A DNA stretch of 64,000 nucleotides from Paracoccaceae bacterium (GTDB lineage: Bacteria; Pseudomonadota; Alphaproteobacteria; Rhodobacterales; Rhodobacteraceae): the NCBI GenBank assembly GCA_033344815.1, contig JAWPMR010000001.1, positions 1,598,136 through 1,662,135 on the forward strand, read 5' to 3'. How positions within the stretch are numbered: position 1 is the first letter of the stretch; each line of letters opens with the position of its first letter. Under the pieces are notes generated by a model. The model was not told the DNA's origin. It worked only from the letters and a program-made list of their open reading frames with translations, and did no database searches. Below, piece after piece: positions 39,015 to 47,823 of the stretch. The translations under genes and the position numbers were made by a program.

Positions 39015-39498
39015 TCTGGCAGCGCTCGCTGATCTCGAGTTCGATCTTGGTTAAACCACAGGCCTCATGCGCTTCCATGGGCAACAATTAAATCCATTCT
39101 AGCGTTGTGGCTGGTTGCATTTTCAGGCGCGATGTTTCGCTTGTAGGCACGTTACAACGCAAAACGTACTCGGCTGGAATAGGAACGTAGCGGACCAGCG
39201 ACGGAGCCAGAAAGTCGTGTTGGCCCCCGCCTCCGTTCTGTCTGTGAAACCTGCGGCAATGGGCTGTTCTCGATATCAGTGCACGCAGATTACCCCGGCG
39301 ATTGTTTGGCGAAGCCCGGGACGTAGGGGTTTCGGGTTATGGAGAGGGTCAAATGTGGAAACGGGTCTTCACCTGCAGTGTGCGTGCTGGGTGGCTGCTG
39401 TCTGAACATCCGGGCGCATGTGACAGCCAGTCTGCTGTGATCAACCCGATTGCCCGGAAGGATGTGATCAGACCCACTTATTTGGTCCAACTTGAACG

Positions 39499-39765
39499 TT
39501 AGCGCATGATTGGCCTGGGTTCCATCGGGACAATGGTTTCCGGAGCCGGTGGGCGGTAGCCCAGAACAATGTGTGGTCGTTTGGTGTTGTAGTGTTTCCT
39601 CCATTGTTCGATCAAGATTTGTGCCTCCCGTAAGCTGTAGAAGACCTCCCCGTTCAGCAGTTCGTCCCTGAAGCGGGCGTTGAAGCTTTCGCAGTATCCG
39701 TTCTCCCAAGGTGATCCCGGCTCGATGTACGCGGTCTTGGCGCCGACCGCTGCAATCCAGCCTCG
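39499..39765 (-). mobile_element. IS3-family transposase OrfB 3' fragment
   Basis: The - strand encodes the intact C-terminal 88 residues of an IS3-type OrfB: WIAAVGAKTAYIEPGSPWEN, GYCESFNARFRDELLNGEVF, WRKHYNTKRPHIVLGYRPPA, ending at TAA (39501-39499). The catalytic Glu (CESFNARFRDE) is present but the DDE Asp residues upstream are gone, so this is a dead fragment. It is of a different subgroup from the remnants at 32760 and 47004. Confidence 0.85.
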
Positions 39766-40129
39766 GCACCGTCGGGGACACTGTACGCGCCGGGACGCTG
39801 CCCGGCCTCCTCACGGCAGACGTCACGCACGGACCTCACCCCATCGAGGTGCAGCGCAAGCCTTGAAAGGGGCCTGGTTCAACACCTGTCACCAACCTGA
39901 CCCCATCGCACAGATGAAACCCGCTGAGGCAGCATCATCTGCAAAAATCAACGCTCTCGATAACGCCGCGGAAAAAGAGACAAACCTCCGGGAATGCGAA
40001 AAGTGCGGGGAGGTTCAAGGTTGATATGCGCTCATTGCAAGCGAGTGCGACGCGCGGGAAAACGCTTCGCAATATGACTTTTGACGCTAGGGTGGCTGTG
40101 GCTTTTTCCCCAGAGGTCGGATGTCTGCA
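39766..40129. other. Non-coding end of the IS-rich spacer
   Basis: No gene is recognised. It should contain the 3' end of the guanidine operon transcript; no convincing terminator hairpin was found. Confidence 0.4.
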
Positions 40130-40300
40130 TCAAAATTTTGCAAACCTTCTGCCCAAATATCCAAGGAAAACGGCTATGAGGATGCCGACAAGGGCGTAGG
40201 GGTGCATTGCCTCAACAGGCATTATGCTTGCTTCAGGTGCGTGGTGCGCTCCAACTGGCAGCGCCCAAAATGCTGGCAATACAGCAAAGAGATTTTTCAT
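40130..40300 (-). CDS. Small membrane protein, last gene of the guanidine operon (56 aa)
   Basis: ATG at 40300 overlaps the stop of the preceding gene (ATGA), which argues for a real, translationally coupled gene. The product starts with a signal-like hydrophobic segment (MKNLFAVLPAFWALPVGAHH), followed by a short His/Met/Glu-containing stretch (HHAPEASIMPVEAMH), then one transmembrane helix (YALVGILIAVFLGYLGRR) and a basic end. I do not recognise a family. His and Met at the membrane surface suggest metal binding, perhaps as part of metal uptake for the hydrolase (inference). Confidence 0.62.
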   Translation of the reverse strand: MKNLFAVLPAFWALPVGAHHAPEASIMPVEAMHPYALVGILIAVFLGYLGRRFAKF

Positions 40301-40725
40301 CTGTTTTCCTTATCCGATGCGGTGTGATGTCCCAAAAAAGTCCGGAGATCTACGACCTGTTTGGTTTTGAGTGAGACGTAGACAAGACCCATGTTCGTAC
40401 GTTCCGTCACCATTTCACCCGGGTATGGCAAGTAACTGAGTTCTTGCGATCCGAATGACGGTGATGCCGTACCGACCTGCCATTCTGTGGTGAGTTGTAT
40501 GTCCACCAACTTCATCTTTGGCCCGCCGCTCACGCTATCGATTTCAAGTGGGACGCCAGCGATACGCAGATAAGACATTTTGTCTTTTGCGCCGACAAAA
40601 CCGTCAATGAATTGCGTTGTAAGCACCATCAATTCATCTGCCTTGTCCGCATCAGGCATGTGGCTGTGCAGGTGGTCGTGGCTGTGGTTGTGGCCGACAT
40701 GACCGTTCACGATATCATGTGGCAT
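40297..40725 (-). CDS. His-rich protein of unknown family, guanidine operon
   Basis: About 142 aa. The first 22 residues contain eight His (MPHDIVNGHVGHNHSHDHLH), a typical metal-binding tail. The remainder (residues 25-142, with FIDGFVGAKDKMSYLRIAGV and LSYLPYPGEMVTERTNMGLV) is a soluble domain I cannot assign. The start at 40725 overlaps the hydrolase stop by 11 bases; an in-frame ATG at 40755 would add ten residues. The gene lies between a probable nickel-dependent ureohydrolase and a small His-containing membrane protein, so metal storage or delivery is the obvious hypothesis. It is not a HypA/HypB homologue: no P-loop and no CxxC zinc site were seen. Confidence 0.72.
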   Translation of the reverse strand: MPHDIVNGHVGHNHSHDHLHSHMPDADKADELMVLTTQFIDGFVGAKDKMSYLRIAGVPLEIDSVSGGPKMKLVDIQLTTEWQVGTASPSFGSQELSYLPYPGEMVTERTNMGLVYVSLKTKQVVDLRTFLGHHTASDKENR

Positions 40726-41959
40726 TGGACCACCGCTTTCCTTCGAATTCACCATGGGGAATGGTGACAGGTTTGTCTATGTGCTGCTTATGCGCACCCA
40801 TTTTGCCATTGGCCACCAACGACCCCAGCACGTCAACGATGACCCGGGTGCCCATTAGGGCGGTAATCTCGGATTGGTCATAAGGCGGTGCAACCTCGAC
40901 CAGCTCCATCCCGCAAATACCTTCTGCGGCTACTCTGGAGACCAGGCCGAGCGCTTCACGGGGAAGAAATCCACCGGGCTCTGGCCAACCAGTACCCGGC
41001 ACAAAACCGCAATCAATACTGTCGATATCAAAGGACAAATAGACCATATCCACCCCGTCCCATGCCATCTCCAGCGCCATTTCAGCCGTCTTGTCTATCC
41101 CCATCTTTTCCATATCGCCCATGGTAATGATGTTGGTTTCGCGCTCGCGCGCCACTTTCACGGCTTCGCGGGGTACCTGCCAGCCACCAATACCCACCTG
41201 CACCAGATTCTTCGCGGGAACATTGGGCATATTCGTGGCATGGAACCAGGGCGTCGTGTGCATGCGCTCATCGAGGTCTTTTTCCTGAATGTCGGCATGA
41301 CGGTCAAAGTGAATGATACCGATCTTTTTGGACGTGCATTCGGCAATGCCGCGCACGCAAGGAAAGCCGATTGAATGATCCCCCCCGATCATGATCGGCA
41401 AGCTGCCAGACGAAGCGACATGACTGACCGCCCGGGTGATCTGATCGAATGTCTTTTCGATATTGCCGGGGATGGTGAAGACGTCCCCCGCATCGCAAAG
41501 CGTCATCTGTTCGCGCAGATCCACGCCCATTTCGTAGTTGTAGGGTGTATACAACGCGCTGATCTTGCGCACGCCTTGTGGACCAAACCGGGTACCCGCG
41601 CGATAGGTTGTGCCCCCATCAAACGGAATGCCCAGAATCGTGGCGTCATAGTCGCTGACCTCTGTCACATCCTCTGCATAGGGGGCCTTCAGAAACGTGT
41701 TGATGCCCGCGTAATGCGGCAATTCCCCTCGTGCGAAGGTCGGGATGGACTTGTCTTCGATGCTTTCAGCGCCTGTCAGGCCCATGCGCAGTGCCCATTT
41801 TTTTTCCTGCTCCCAGCCCGAGCCGGGGATGTCGGACTCGGCCTGCATCGCTTTCCACCCGCGCAGCTTGGTCAGGTCGGGGTGGTGAAACCGACGCTCA
41901 TCATGGGCATGAACGGTCGGATTATGTGACCTTGATCTATCCGTTTTCTTGAAAAACAT
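40715..41959 (-). CDS. Ureohydrolase, probable guanidine hydrolase (GdmH-like)
   Basis: This 414-aa member of the arginase/agmatinase superfamily is longer than typical agmatinases because of an N-terminal extension of about 80 residues. Metal ligands are visible: GGDHS (His195), FDRHADIQE (Asp219, His221, Asp223; here D-R-H where many members have D-A-H) and SFDIDSID (Asp311, Asp313). Guanidine hydrolase uses Ni(2+) to make urea and ammonium. The family call as guanidine hydrolase rests on the guanidine-I riboswitch and transporter in the same operon plus the long N-terminus; agmatinase or guanidinobutyrase remain possible. GGAG precedes the ATG, which lies inside the end of the ATPase gene. 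Confidence 0.82.
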   Translation of the reverse strand: MFFKKTDRSRSHNPTVHAHDERRFHHPDLTKLRGWKAMQAESDIPGSGWEQEKKWALRMGLTGAESIEDKSIPTFARGELPHYAGINTFLKAPYAEDVTEVSDYDATILGIPFDGGTTYRAGTRFGPQGVRKISALYTPYNYEMGVDLREQMTLCDAGDVFTIPGNIEKTFDQITRAVSHVASSGSLPIMIGGDHSIGFPCVRGIAECTSKKIGIIHFDRHADIQEKDLDERMHTTPWFHATNMPNVPAKNLVQVGIGGWQVPREAVKVARERETNIITMGDMEKMGIDKTAEMALEMAWDGVDMVYLSFDIDSIDCGFVPGTGWPEPGGFLPREALGLVSRVAAEGICGMELVEVAPPYDQSEITALMGTRVIVDVLGSLVANGKMGAHKQHIDKPVTIPHGEFEGKRWSNAT

Positions 41960-42707
41960 GGGTGTGCTCCGTTAGAGTTTGAAAAGGAATGCCGCCGTCG
42001 CGCGCATCGAAATCGTAAGTGATTGTGGCGCCATAGAGGTTGGGATCATGCGGGTCCCAGCGTGGCTTGTCGAATACAAGCACGCGGTCCCCAAGTTTGA
42101 AGGCTTCTTCCAGATCATGGGTGACCATAAAAACGGTCATGCCCGTTTCTGCCCGTAAGTCTTGCAGGAAATCGTGCATGGACAGGCGTGTGCCGGGGTC
42201 AAGCGCACCAAATGGTTCATCCAACAACAAGATACGCGGTTTGGCCGACAGAGCCTGCCCAATGGCCAGCCGTTGCTGCATACCGCCTGACAGAGTAGCC
42301 GGATAATGATCCGCCACATGATCGAGCCCGCAGCGGGCCAGTGTTTCATCCGCGCGCGCCAAAGCAGCCTGGCGTTCGGCGCCAAAGAATCGACCCCAGC
42401 CACGGCGAAAACTCTCGCCGGCAACGACGTTTTCCCGCACGGTGAGATGCGGAAACACCGAGTATCGCTGGAAAACGATGCCTCTGTCGAGGCCCGGTTC
42501 GCGTGCGGGCGCAGACCCGTTAATTCGGATTTCTCCGCGCGTAGGCCGTTCTTGCGCCAATAGCAACCGAAGGAAAGTGGATTTACCGCAGCCGGATGCG
42601 CCGACGACAGACATAAATGTCCCTTCATCGACCTCGACGTTGACGCGCTCGATGATGGGTCGGCCATCATAGCTTTGGAAAATATCCGTGGCAGAGACGA
42701 AACTCAT
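41937..42707 (-). CDS. ABC transporter ATPase, NitT/TauT type (guanidine operon)
   Basis: This 256-aa ATPase has Walker A GASGCGKST, Q-loop region, signature LSGGMQQRLAIG and Walker B ILLLDEPFGALD. It is of the nitrate/taurine (SsuB/TauB-like) class. It overlaps the permease by ATGA and the ureohydrolase start by 23 bases. Together with the permease and binding protein it forms an importer, probably for guanidine or a simple guanidino compound. Confidence 0.88.
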   Translation of the reverse strand: MSFVSATDIFQSYDGRPIIERVNVEVDEGTFMSVVGASGCGKSTFLRLLLAQERPTRGEIRINGSAPAREPGLDRGIVFQRYSVFPHLTVRENVVAGESFRRGWGRFFGAERQAALARADETLARCGLDHVADHYPATLSGGMQQRLAIGQALSAKPRILLLDEPFGALDPGTRLSMHDFLQDLRAETGMTVFMVTHDLEEAFKLGDRVLVFDKPRWDPHDPNLYGATITYDFDARDGGIPFQTLTEHTHVFQENG

Positions 42708-43516
42708 AGCCCGCCCTCCGCCCAGGGAAAGAGGCGGCGGGACAGGTTGCGCAGCGCCCAGTCGATCAAAAAGGCGAGGATCGTGATCCAGATCACATAT
42801 GTGAGGATCACATCCATTGCGAGGTAGCGGCGCACCAGAAAGATGCGGTAACCAAGACCCAGATCAGCGGCAATCGCCTCTGCTGCAATGAGGAAAAGCC
42901 ACGCCGGACCAAGGGAAAGGCGCACGGCCTGGATCAAGCGGGGCATGATTTGCGGTAGGGCAACCCGGATTGCAATGACCCAGCTGGAGCCGCCAAGTGT
43001 CTGCGCTTTGACCAGCAACTCTTGCGGAATTTCCAGCGTTCTCTGGCTGAGATCGCGAATGAGGAATGGGAGTGTGCCGATGACGATCAGGACTACTTTT
43101 GACAGCTCTCCCAGTCCAAAGACGATGAACAAGATCGGCAATAGGGCCAAGGGCGGGATCATCGACAAAACCGCAACAAATTGCGCGAGCAAACTACGCA
43201 ACAATGGAAACAATCCGATCAGTAAACCAAAAACGAGGCCGACGAAGGCGGAAATGCCAATCCCCAAGCCCAACCGCTTTAGGCTTGCCCATGTGTCATG
43301 CCAGAGCAGAATGCGCCCGGTCCGCCGGTCGCCTTCCGTCCCCAGCCGTACGGCCGTGTCCCAAATGGTGCCGGGCGCAGGCAGCAACTTGTCGGCGGGG
43401 TTTTCACTTAGCCGGATATCAGAACCGACTGTATAGGTGATAAAGACCAATACAAAGGGCAGCAGCGCCAAGAAAAGCGCAAGCGGTTTGCCAGGTATGA
43501 TGTTTATGAGACGCAT
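42704..43516 (-). CDS. ABC transporter permease, NitT/TauT type (guanidine operon)
   Basis: About 270 aa with six hydrophobic segments and the EAA-like loop of the SsuC/TauC family (LLVKAQTLGGSSWVIAIRVA). ATG at 43516 (MRLINIIPGKPL) is preferred; 43534 is in frame. It lies 38 bases after the binding protein and overlaps the ATPase gene. Confidence 0.86.
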   Translation of the reverse strand: MRLINIIPGKPLALFLALLPFVLVFITYTVGSDIRLSENPADKLLPAPGTIWDTAVRLGTEGDRRTGRILLWHDTWASLKRLGLGIGISAFVGLVFGLLIGLFPLLRSLLAQFVAVLSMIPPLALLPILFIVFGLGELSKVVLIVIGTLPFLIRDLSQRTLEIPQELLVKAQTLGGSSWVIAIRVALPQIMPRLIQAVRLSLGPAWLFLIAAEAIAADLGLGYRIFLVRRYLAMDVILTYVIWITILAFLIDWALRNLSRRLFPWAEGGL

Positions 43517-43554
43517 CCAGTGGCCGCGGCGCAAACCGCAGCGACCGTCCTTTC

Positions 43555-44604
43555 TTACAGTGCGCCGTCCGCGGCCATTTGCATATAGGTTGTGTCAAAA
43601 CGCAGCATGACGTTGCCTTCTGCCCCGGTGATTGAGCCATCAGGATAGGCGACGCCTACGAAGTCCGCTGAGGGCGCACCCTCACCAAGTATACCCTTGT
43701 CAAACAGAAATTCGGCGACATTCACCATCGTGACAGGCAAGGCGGCGTCGCTTGTAAAACTCACCGCCTCGGCCGGGGTGAAGAACATCTCAGTGGAATC
43801 CAATTGCGCCTTGTAACCATCCAAATCTGTACCGGAAGCTTCCGCCATCGCGCTCAAGGCTGCTTCATCCCCGGAGGCCATCAGACCCATTACCTCGTAC
43901 CATGCCCCGACCAAGGCTTTGCCGAAATCGGGGTTTGCGGCGAGGGTTTCCGTGTTCACGACCATCATGTCAATGATCTCACCGGGAATATCGGCGCTGT
44001 CGAACAACTTGTTTGCGCCCGGTTCTTCCATGATCGCCGAGACCAGCGGATTCCATGTGACGACGGCCTGCACGTCATCTGTTGCGAAAGCTGCAATCAT
44101 GTCAGCGTCTGATGTGTTGATCACGCCACCAAGATCTGCTTCGGACAATCCGACGGTGTCCAGGCCACGGGCCAAAAGGTAATGGGATACCGAAAGCTCA
44201 ACCAGGTTCACCTGTTTGTCCTCCAAGGCCGAAAGGTCACCTTCGCCCTTGATGACAATAGCGTCGTTGCCGTTGGAATAGTCTCCCACGATCAACGCTG
44301 TGGTATCCACACCGCTGCCCGAAGGGATGGACAGCGTGTCCATGTTGGTAGCTGAAACGCCGTCAAACTGACCTGCAGTGTATTGGTTGATCGACTCGAC
44401 GTAATCGTTGATCTGGACGATCTCGACATCAATGCCATATTTCCCTGCCCATTTGTCCATAATGCCGCTGTCCTCAAGATACCCCCAAGGCATCCAGCCC
44501 ACATAGATCGACCACGCGACCCTGAAATCCGTTTTTTCCTGCGCACCCGCGCATGTGGCAAAAGTAAGGGCAACTGCAGTGGTTGCGGCAAGTATCTTGA
44601 TCAT
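43555..44604 (-). CDS. ABC transporter substrate-binding protein, NMT1/TauA-like (guanidine operon)
   Basis: About 349 aa with a signal peptide (MIKILAATTAVALTFATCAGA). The mature part (FRVAWSIYVGWMPWGYLEDS, then VEIVQINDYVESINQYTAGQ) is a NitT/TauT-type periplasmic binding protein. ATG at 44604 is chosen because GGGGA lies upstream at a good distance; the ATG at 44619 has none. This is the first gene behind the guanidine-I riboswitch, and binding proteins of this class are known partners of that riboswitch, so guanidine is the likely ligand. Confidence 0.86.
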   Translation of the reverse strand: MIKILAATTAVALTFATCAGAQEKTDFRVAWSIYVGWMPWGYLEDSGIMDKWAGKYGIDVEIVQINDYVESINQYTAGQFDGVSATNMDTLSIPSGSGVDTTALIVGDYSNGNDAIVIKGEGDLSALEDKQVNLVELSVSHYLLARGLDTVGLSEADLGGVINTSDADMIAAFATDDVQAVVTWNPLVSAIMEEPGANKLFDSADIPGEIIDMMVVNTETLAANPDFGKALVGAWYEVMGLMASGDEAALSAMAEASGTDLDGYKAQLDSTEMFFTPAEAVSFTSDAALPVTMVNVAEFLFDKGILGEGAPSADFVGVAYPDGSITGAEGNVMLRFDTTYMQMAADGAL

Positions 44605-44656
44605 TCTTTTGGTCCCCATTGTTTTTTACAATTGGATTGACCGCGTGGTGAGCAAA

Positions 44657-44692
44657 GGGAGGGCGCAGATCAAACCGGCGCAGTAGCCTCCC
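44657..44692 (-). promoter_or_regulatory. Possible expression platform of the guanidine riboswitch
   Basis: The conserved aptamer end GGGAGG (44692-44687) can pair alternatively with CCTCCC (44662-44657), extended by GCGC/GCGC across a 5-base bulge. Such a stem would compete with the ligand-bound aptamer and would fit an ON switch. Only a weak T-run (TTT) follows, so both transcriptional and translational control remain possible. Confidence 0.45.
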
Positions 44693-44790
44693 GGGATTTT
44701 GCCCCGCCGTGTACCTCCTGGCTTGTGGCAAGGAGGCGACATCTCTCGGACCAGGCCCTTGGAGGAAGGCGGAACCCTAGATATCCTGCG
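44687..44790 (-). promoter_or_regulatory. Guanidine-I (ykkC) riboswitch
   Basis: The - strand leader carries every conserved block of the ykkC aptamer in order: TCTAGGGTTCCG (44781-44770), CTGGTCCGAGAG (44754-44743), a variable hairpin with CCTCCTTG/CAGGAGG (44736-44714), ACACGGCGGGG (44712-44702) and ATCCCGGGAGG (44697-44687). This RNA binds free guanidine and usually turns expression on. It stands about 80 bases before the binding-protein start and should control the whole six-gene operon. Confidence 0.95.
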
Positions 44791-47003
44791 CGTTTATGAA
44801 ACTGCGTTTGCGAGATTGACTCAACGCGCAGATCCTGAGCCGGGATGTGGAAACACTGAGCTGCTCATTTTTGCGGCAAAAAATGATATGGTGTGGAAAA
44901 TTCGGGCGAAAAAGGAATGATTTGGGACCAAGACTATGGTTGAAGCACATGTCCAGCGCACCGGCACCAAAAACATCGGCTAGGTATTCAACGCTTGTTA
45001 CAGCGCTCGACAGCCGACGCCGGCAAATACAATCACGCATCCGAGCCATCGCTTCGTTTGCATCCGCTCGCCCGGGACCGTTGAAGCGAACCAAAACGCG
45101 GGCAACCCGTCCATTGACGTCGTGACAGTATCGTAATGCGTTTTGGGAATTTGCCGCGATGCTGATCAACACCACGCAGACAGCGGTCAATTGCGCCAAT
45201 GTAACGGTCACGGCATCACCACCAGAAACACCAAAGGAAAAGACCTAAAAACGGGCTACGAGCGACTCCAGCAGCCAAACCAGCCCCCTTATGGAAAGCG
45301 CCGTGAAGAGCAAAGCTTTGGATGCAATGTTAAGACCGGTCGAGATTGCCCGCCGAGTGGCCTCCCGTGGCAATGGTTAATATGATCGGGTCACCAATGT
45401 GAAAGTCAAGAAGCAAAAACCCCGAGATCGGGACGGTTAGATACACGCGCTGATTGCGGTTTTTTGGCTGATAAACCGCAACCAGAAATCGTGGATGCCC
45501 TGGCTTGCCGCAGCCATGGGCCCCAGAACCAGGGCGTTTTCAAAGCAATTCCCATACGTTCGTCCCAATCGATCAATCGACCAAACGGCGTTGACCTCTC
45601 GGAAAGACCGATCATACACATTTTCGCAAACAGAATGAAAGAAAACCAGCAAGATCCGCGCCTACATGTGACCAAAAAAGGTTATTCTGATCGTTTGCTG
45701 TTTTCCGCAAGAAGGACTCGATTGCGACTCTTTCTGCGCGACGAAAACGGCCGATGTCATTTTCGATTTCGCGTAGGTCAAAAAATTTAACAGGCTGTAT
45801 TACAGATTAAACCCCGGCCATAAGGCTAAAGCACAACAGGGCCCTCCTAACCCGAACTCGTATTTCAAAAAGTCTCATTTCGCGGAGGGGGGGCGTCCGT
45901 TTTACTCAACCCTAGATCTCCTAGAACGTGTATCTGTACGCAACTGCATCCCCTTTTGTCCAAATCAAAAAAAGATGATATCCGCTCTGGGCAGAATTCG
46001 ATTATCCCTATCATGCCCAGACTCCGATGTGGAAAAGAATCTGTTTTTAAAGCAAGAGCTTTTAGCTTTTGGGATGTTTTCGATCCTCGCTTCAATCGTA
46101 AACGAAGTTAAAGCCATCCCCTTTTCCCTCGGCGAGCGCTAGAGGCGTGAGTTTTTCTGGTTTCGCAGGGTTTTAGGCAAAAGCAGCGACGGCGAGTTCA
46201 TATTTTCGCCCAAAAAACCGTTATTGGTCGCGACCGTCTTCGACCAAAAATGCGTTGGAGTATCGCAAACAGCATTTTAACCTGCGTGCGGTTTTTTTGC
46301 GCGGGCACGTTAAACGCTCAGACTGCGGGTCAAAGCGCAACTTCAGTGAAGTTCCCTTTCTTTCGGCGGATCTTACGGTCTTATGAATTTGGGCAGCCTT
46401 TGGCTTTTGGCAGTCGGGTCATTTTTTTGGGTTTGAGCGCCCGATAAATGGATGACCACCAGCTTGTTGCATGCCGCGCCTGATCAGAGCAGGGCCACGG
46501 CTCATAGATCGGTTTCGCCCTCCGGCTAGATGCCGTGACCGATCTGATTGTTCCATTCAAGATCGGATTAGGAAAGCGTCCCAGTTTTACGCTTTTTTGT
46601 GCGGAGGACCGGGGACGCAGAGGCGAATCCACCATGCAAGCGTGGACCCCAGCCGAGTGCCGGAGGATAAATAGGCTGTATCCACAACCTCCCAATCCGG
46701 CTTGGAGCCGGATCGCTCCTGGGTCCGGCCCATCATCTTGCGGACACAGGTTTCGGGCGTCTTTTTTGGGCCGACCGACATCTGCATCAAGGCTGATACT
46801 GCAATCTGTACTCCTGTGACAGCCTCGCGAGAAGGCTTCGGACCCAGGCCTATTGCGGGTTATTGGCCTCTTGTCGACGGGATCGGCGCGCGCATCGGAA
46901 TGCTGACACCTTCGTCGTGTAGCCCATTACGGGTTCTGAGACAGATTGAGTGTTTTGCCAGGTTTGGGTTTTTATCTCGTCATAATCCTTGCGGGGATAC
47001 GAG
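44791..47003. other. Gene-poor region upstream of the guanidine operon
   Basis: About 2.2 kb with frequent stops in all frames and no recognised family. Open frames up to about 145 codons (for example 44777-45211 on the - strand) look like chance. The first 100 bases next to the riboswitch should hold the operon promoter. The rest has several A/T runs and looks like decayed DNA. Confidence 0.5.
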
Positions 47004-47682
47004 ATGAGAACGCGAACCGGGGTGAATGGATCGGCTGACAGACATGTCGCGGAAAACAAACGTAAAACACGCCGGAAGATCTCTGCAGAAGACAAGATCC
47101 GGATTGTTCTGAATGGCTTGTGTGGGAAAGCTTAGTTGCGCAATTGTGCCGACGAAGGCCAGAAGTTTGTATTACATTTGATCGAAGGACTTCATGGAAG
47201 CTGGGGAGAAACGGCTGGCGGGGATACGGCGCGTCAAGCTACATCCAGTGACGTCACCAGTTTATGAAACCTGAGGCCTGCGCCTAACCGGTGGTGGCAA
47301 ACAGACTTCACCTATCTCAAGGTCATCGGCTGGGAGTGGGTTTACCTTTCGACAATCCTGGAGGACTACAGCCGCTACATCATCATCCTGCTGCCCGGCA
47401 GTCGTTTGCCAGGCAAACGATGAGCGGGCGCGGGAATGCTGGCGCCAGACTCTCAAGAACCGCATCTTGTTGGAAAACGACTTCCTGCCTGGTGATCTCG
47501 AGGCGCAGATCGCGGCTTTTGTCAGGCACTGCAATCACCAGCGATATCACGAGAGCTTGCACAATTTGACACCCGCCGACACCTACAAGGGTAGAAGCCA
47601 AACCATCACGCTCGAACGTGAAAAGACAAAGAGGACAGCAATGAAACCAAGGCGCTTGCAGCACGCCAAATCCGCTGCTTAA
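47004..47682 (+). mobile_element. IS3-family element remnant (OrfA and OrfB pieces)
   Basis: The first part is an OrfA start (RKTRRKISAEDKIRIVLNGL, then a stop, then a frame with GGDTARQATSSDVTSL). After a deletion follow OrfB pieces: WQTDFTYLKVIGWEWVYLST then ILEDYSRYIIILLPG, and after another deletion WRQTLKNRILLENDFLPGDL, QIAAFVRHCNHQRYHESLHN and LTPADTYKGRSQTITLERE, ending at 47682. The central DDE region is missing, so it is inactive. Confidence 0.85.
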
Positions 47683-47823
47683 CTAAAACCAGAGGAACAA
47701 TGACACCTCAAAGTCAGACTGCGATCTGTCTCAGACTGTTCGAAAAGAGACAGAATTACTTTTCTTGCCAGAGCGTTCCGCCAAACGACGTAGTCATGCT
47801 CGGAAAAAGCACACTTTGCGACA

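Noticed and set aside
39290-39826. 178-codon - strand open frame
   Set aside because: It is out of frame with the real IS3 transposase fragment at 39499-39765, which accounts for the coding signal.
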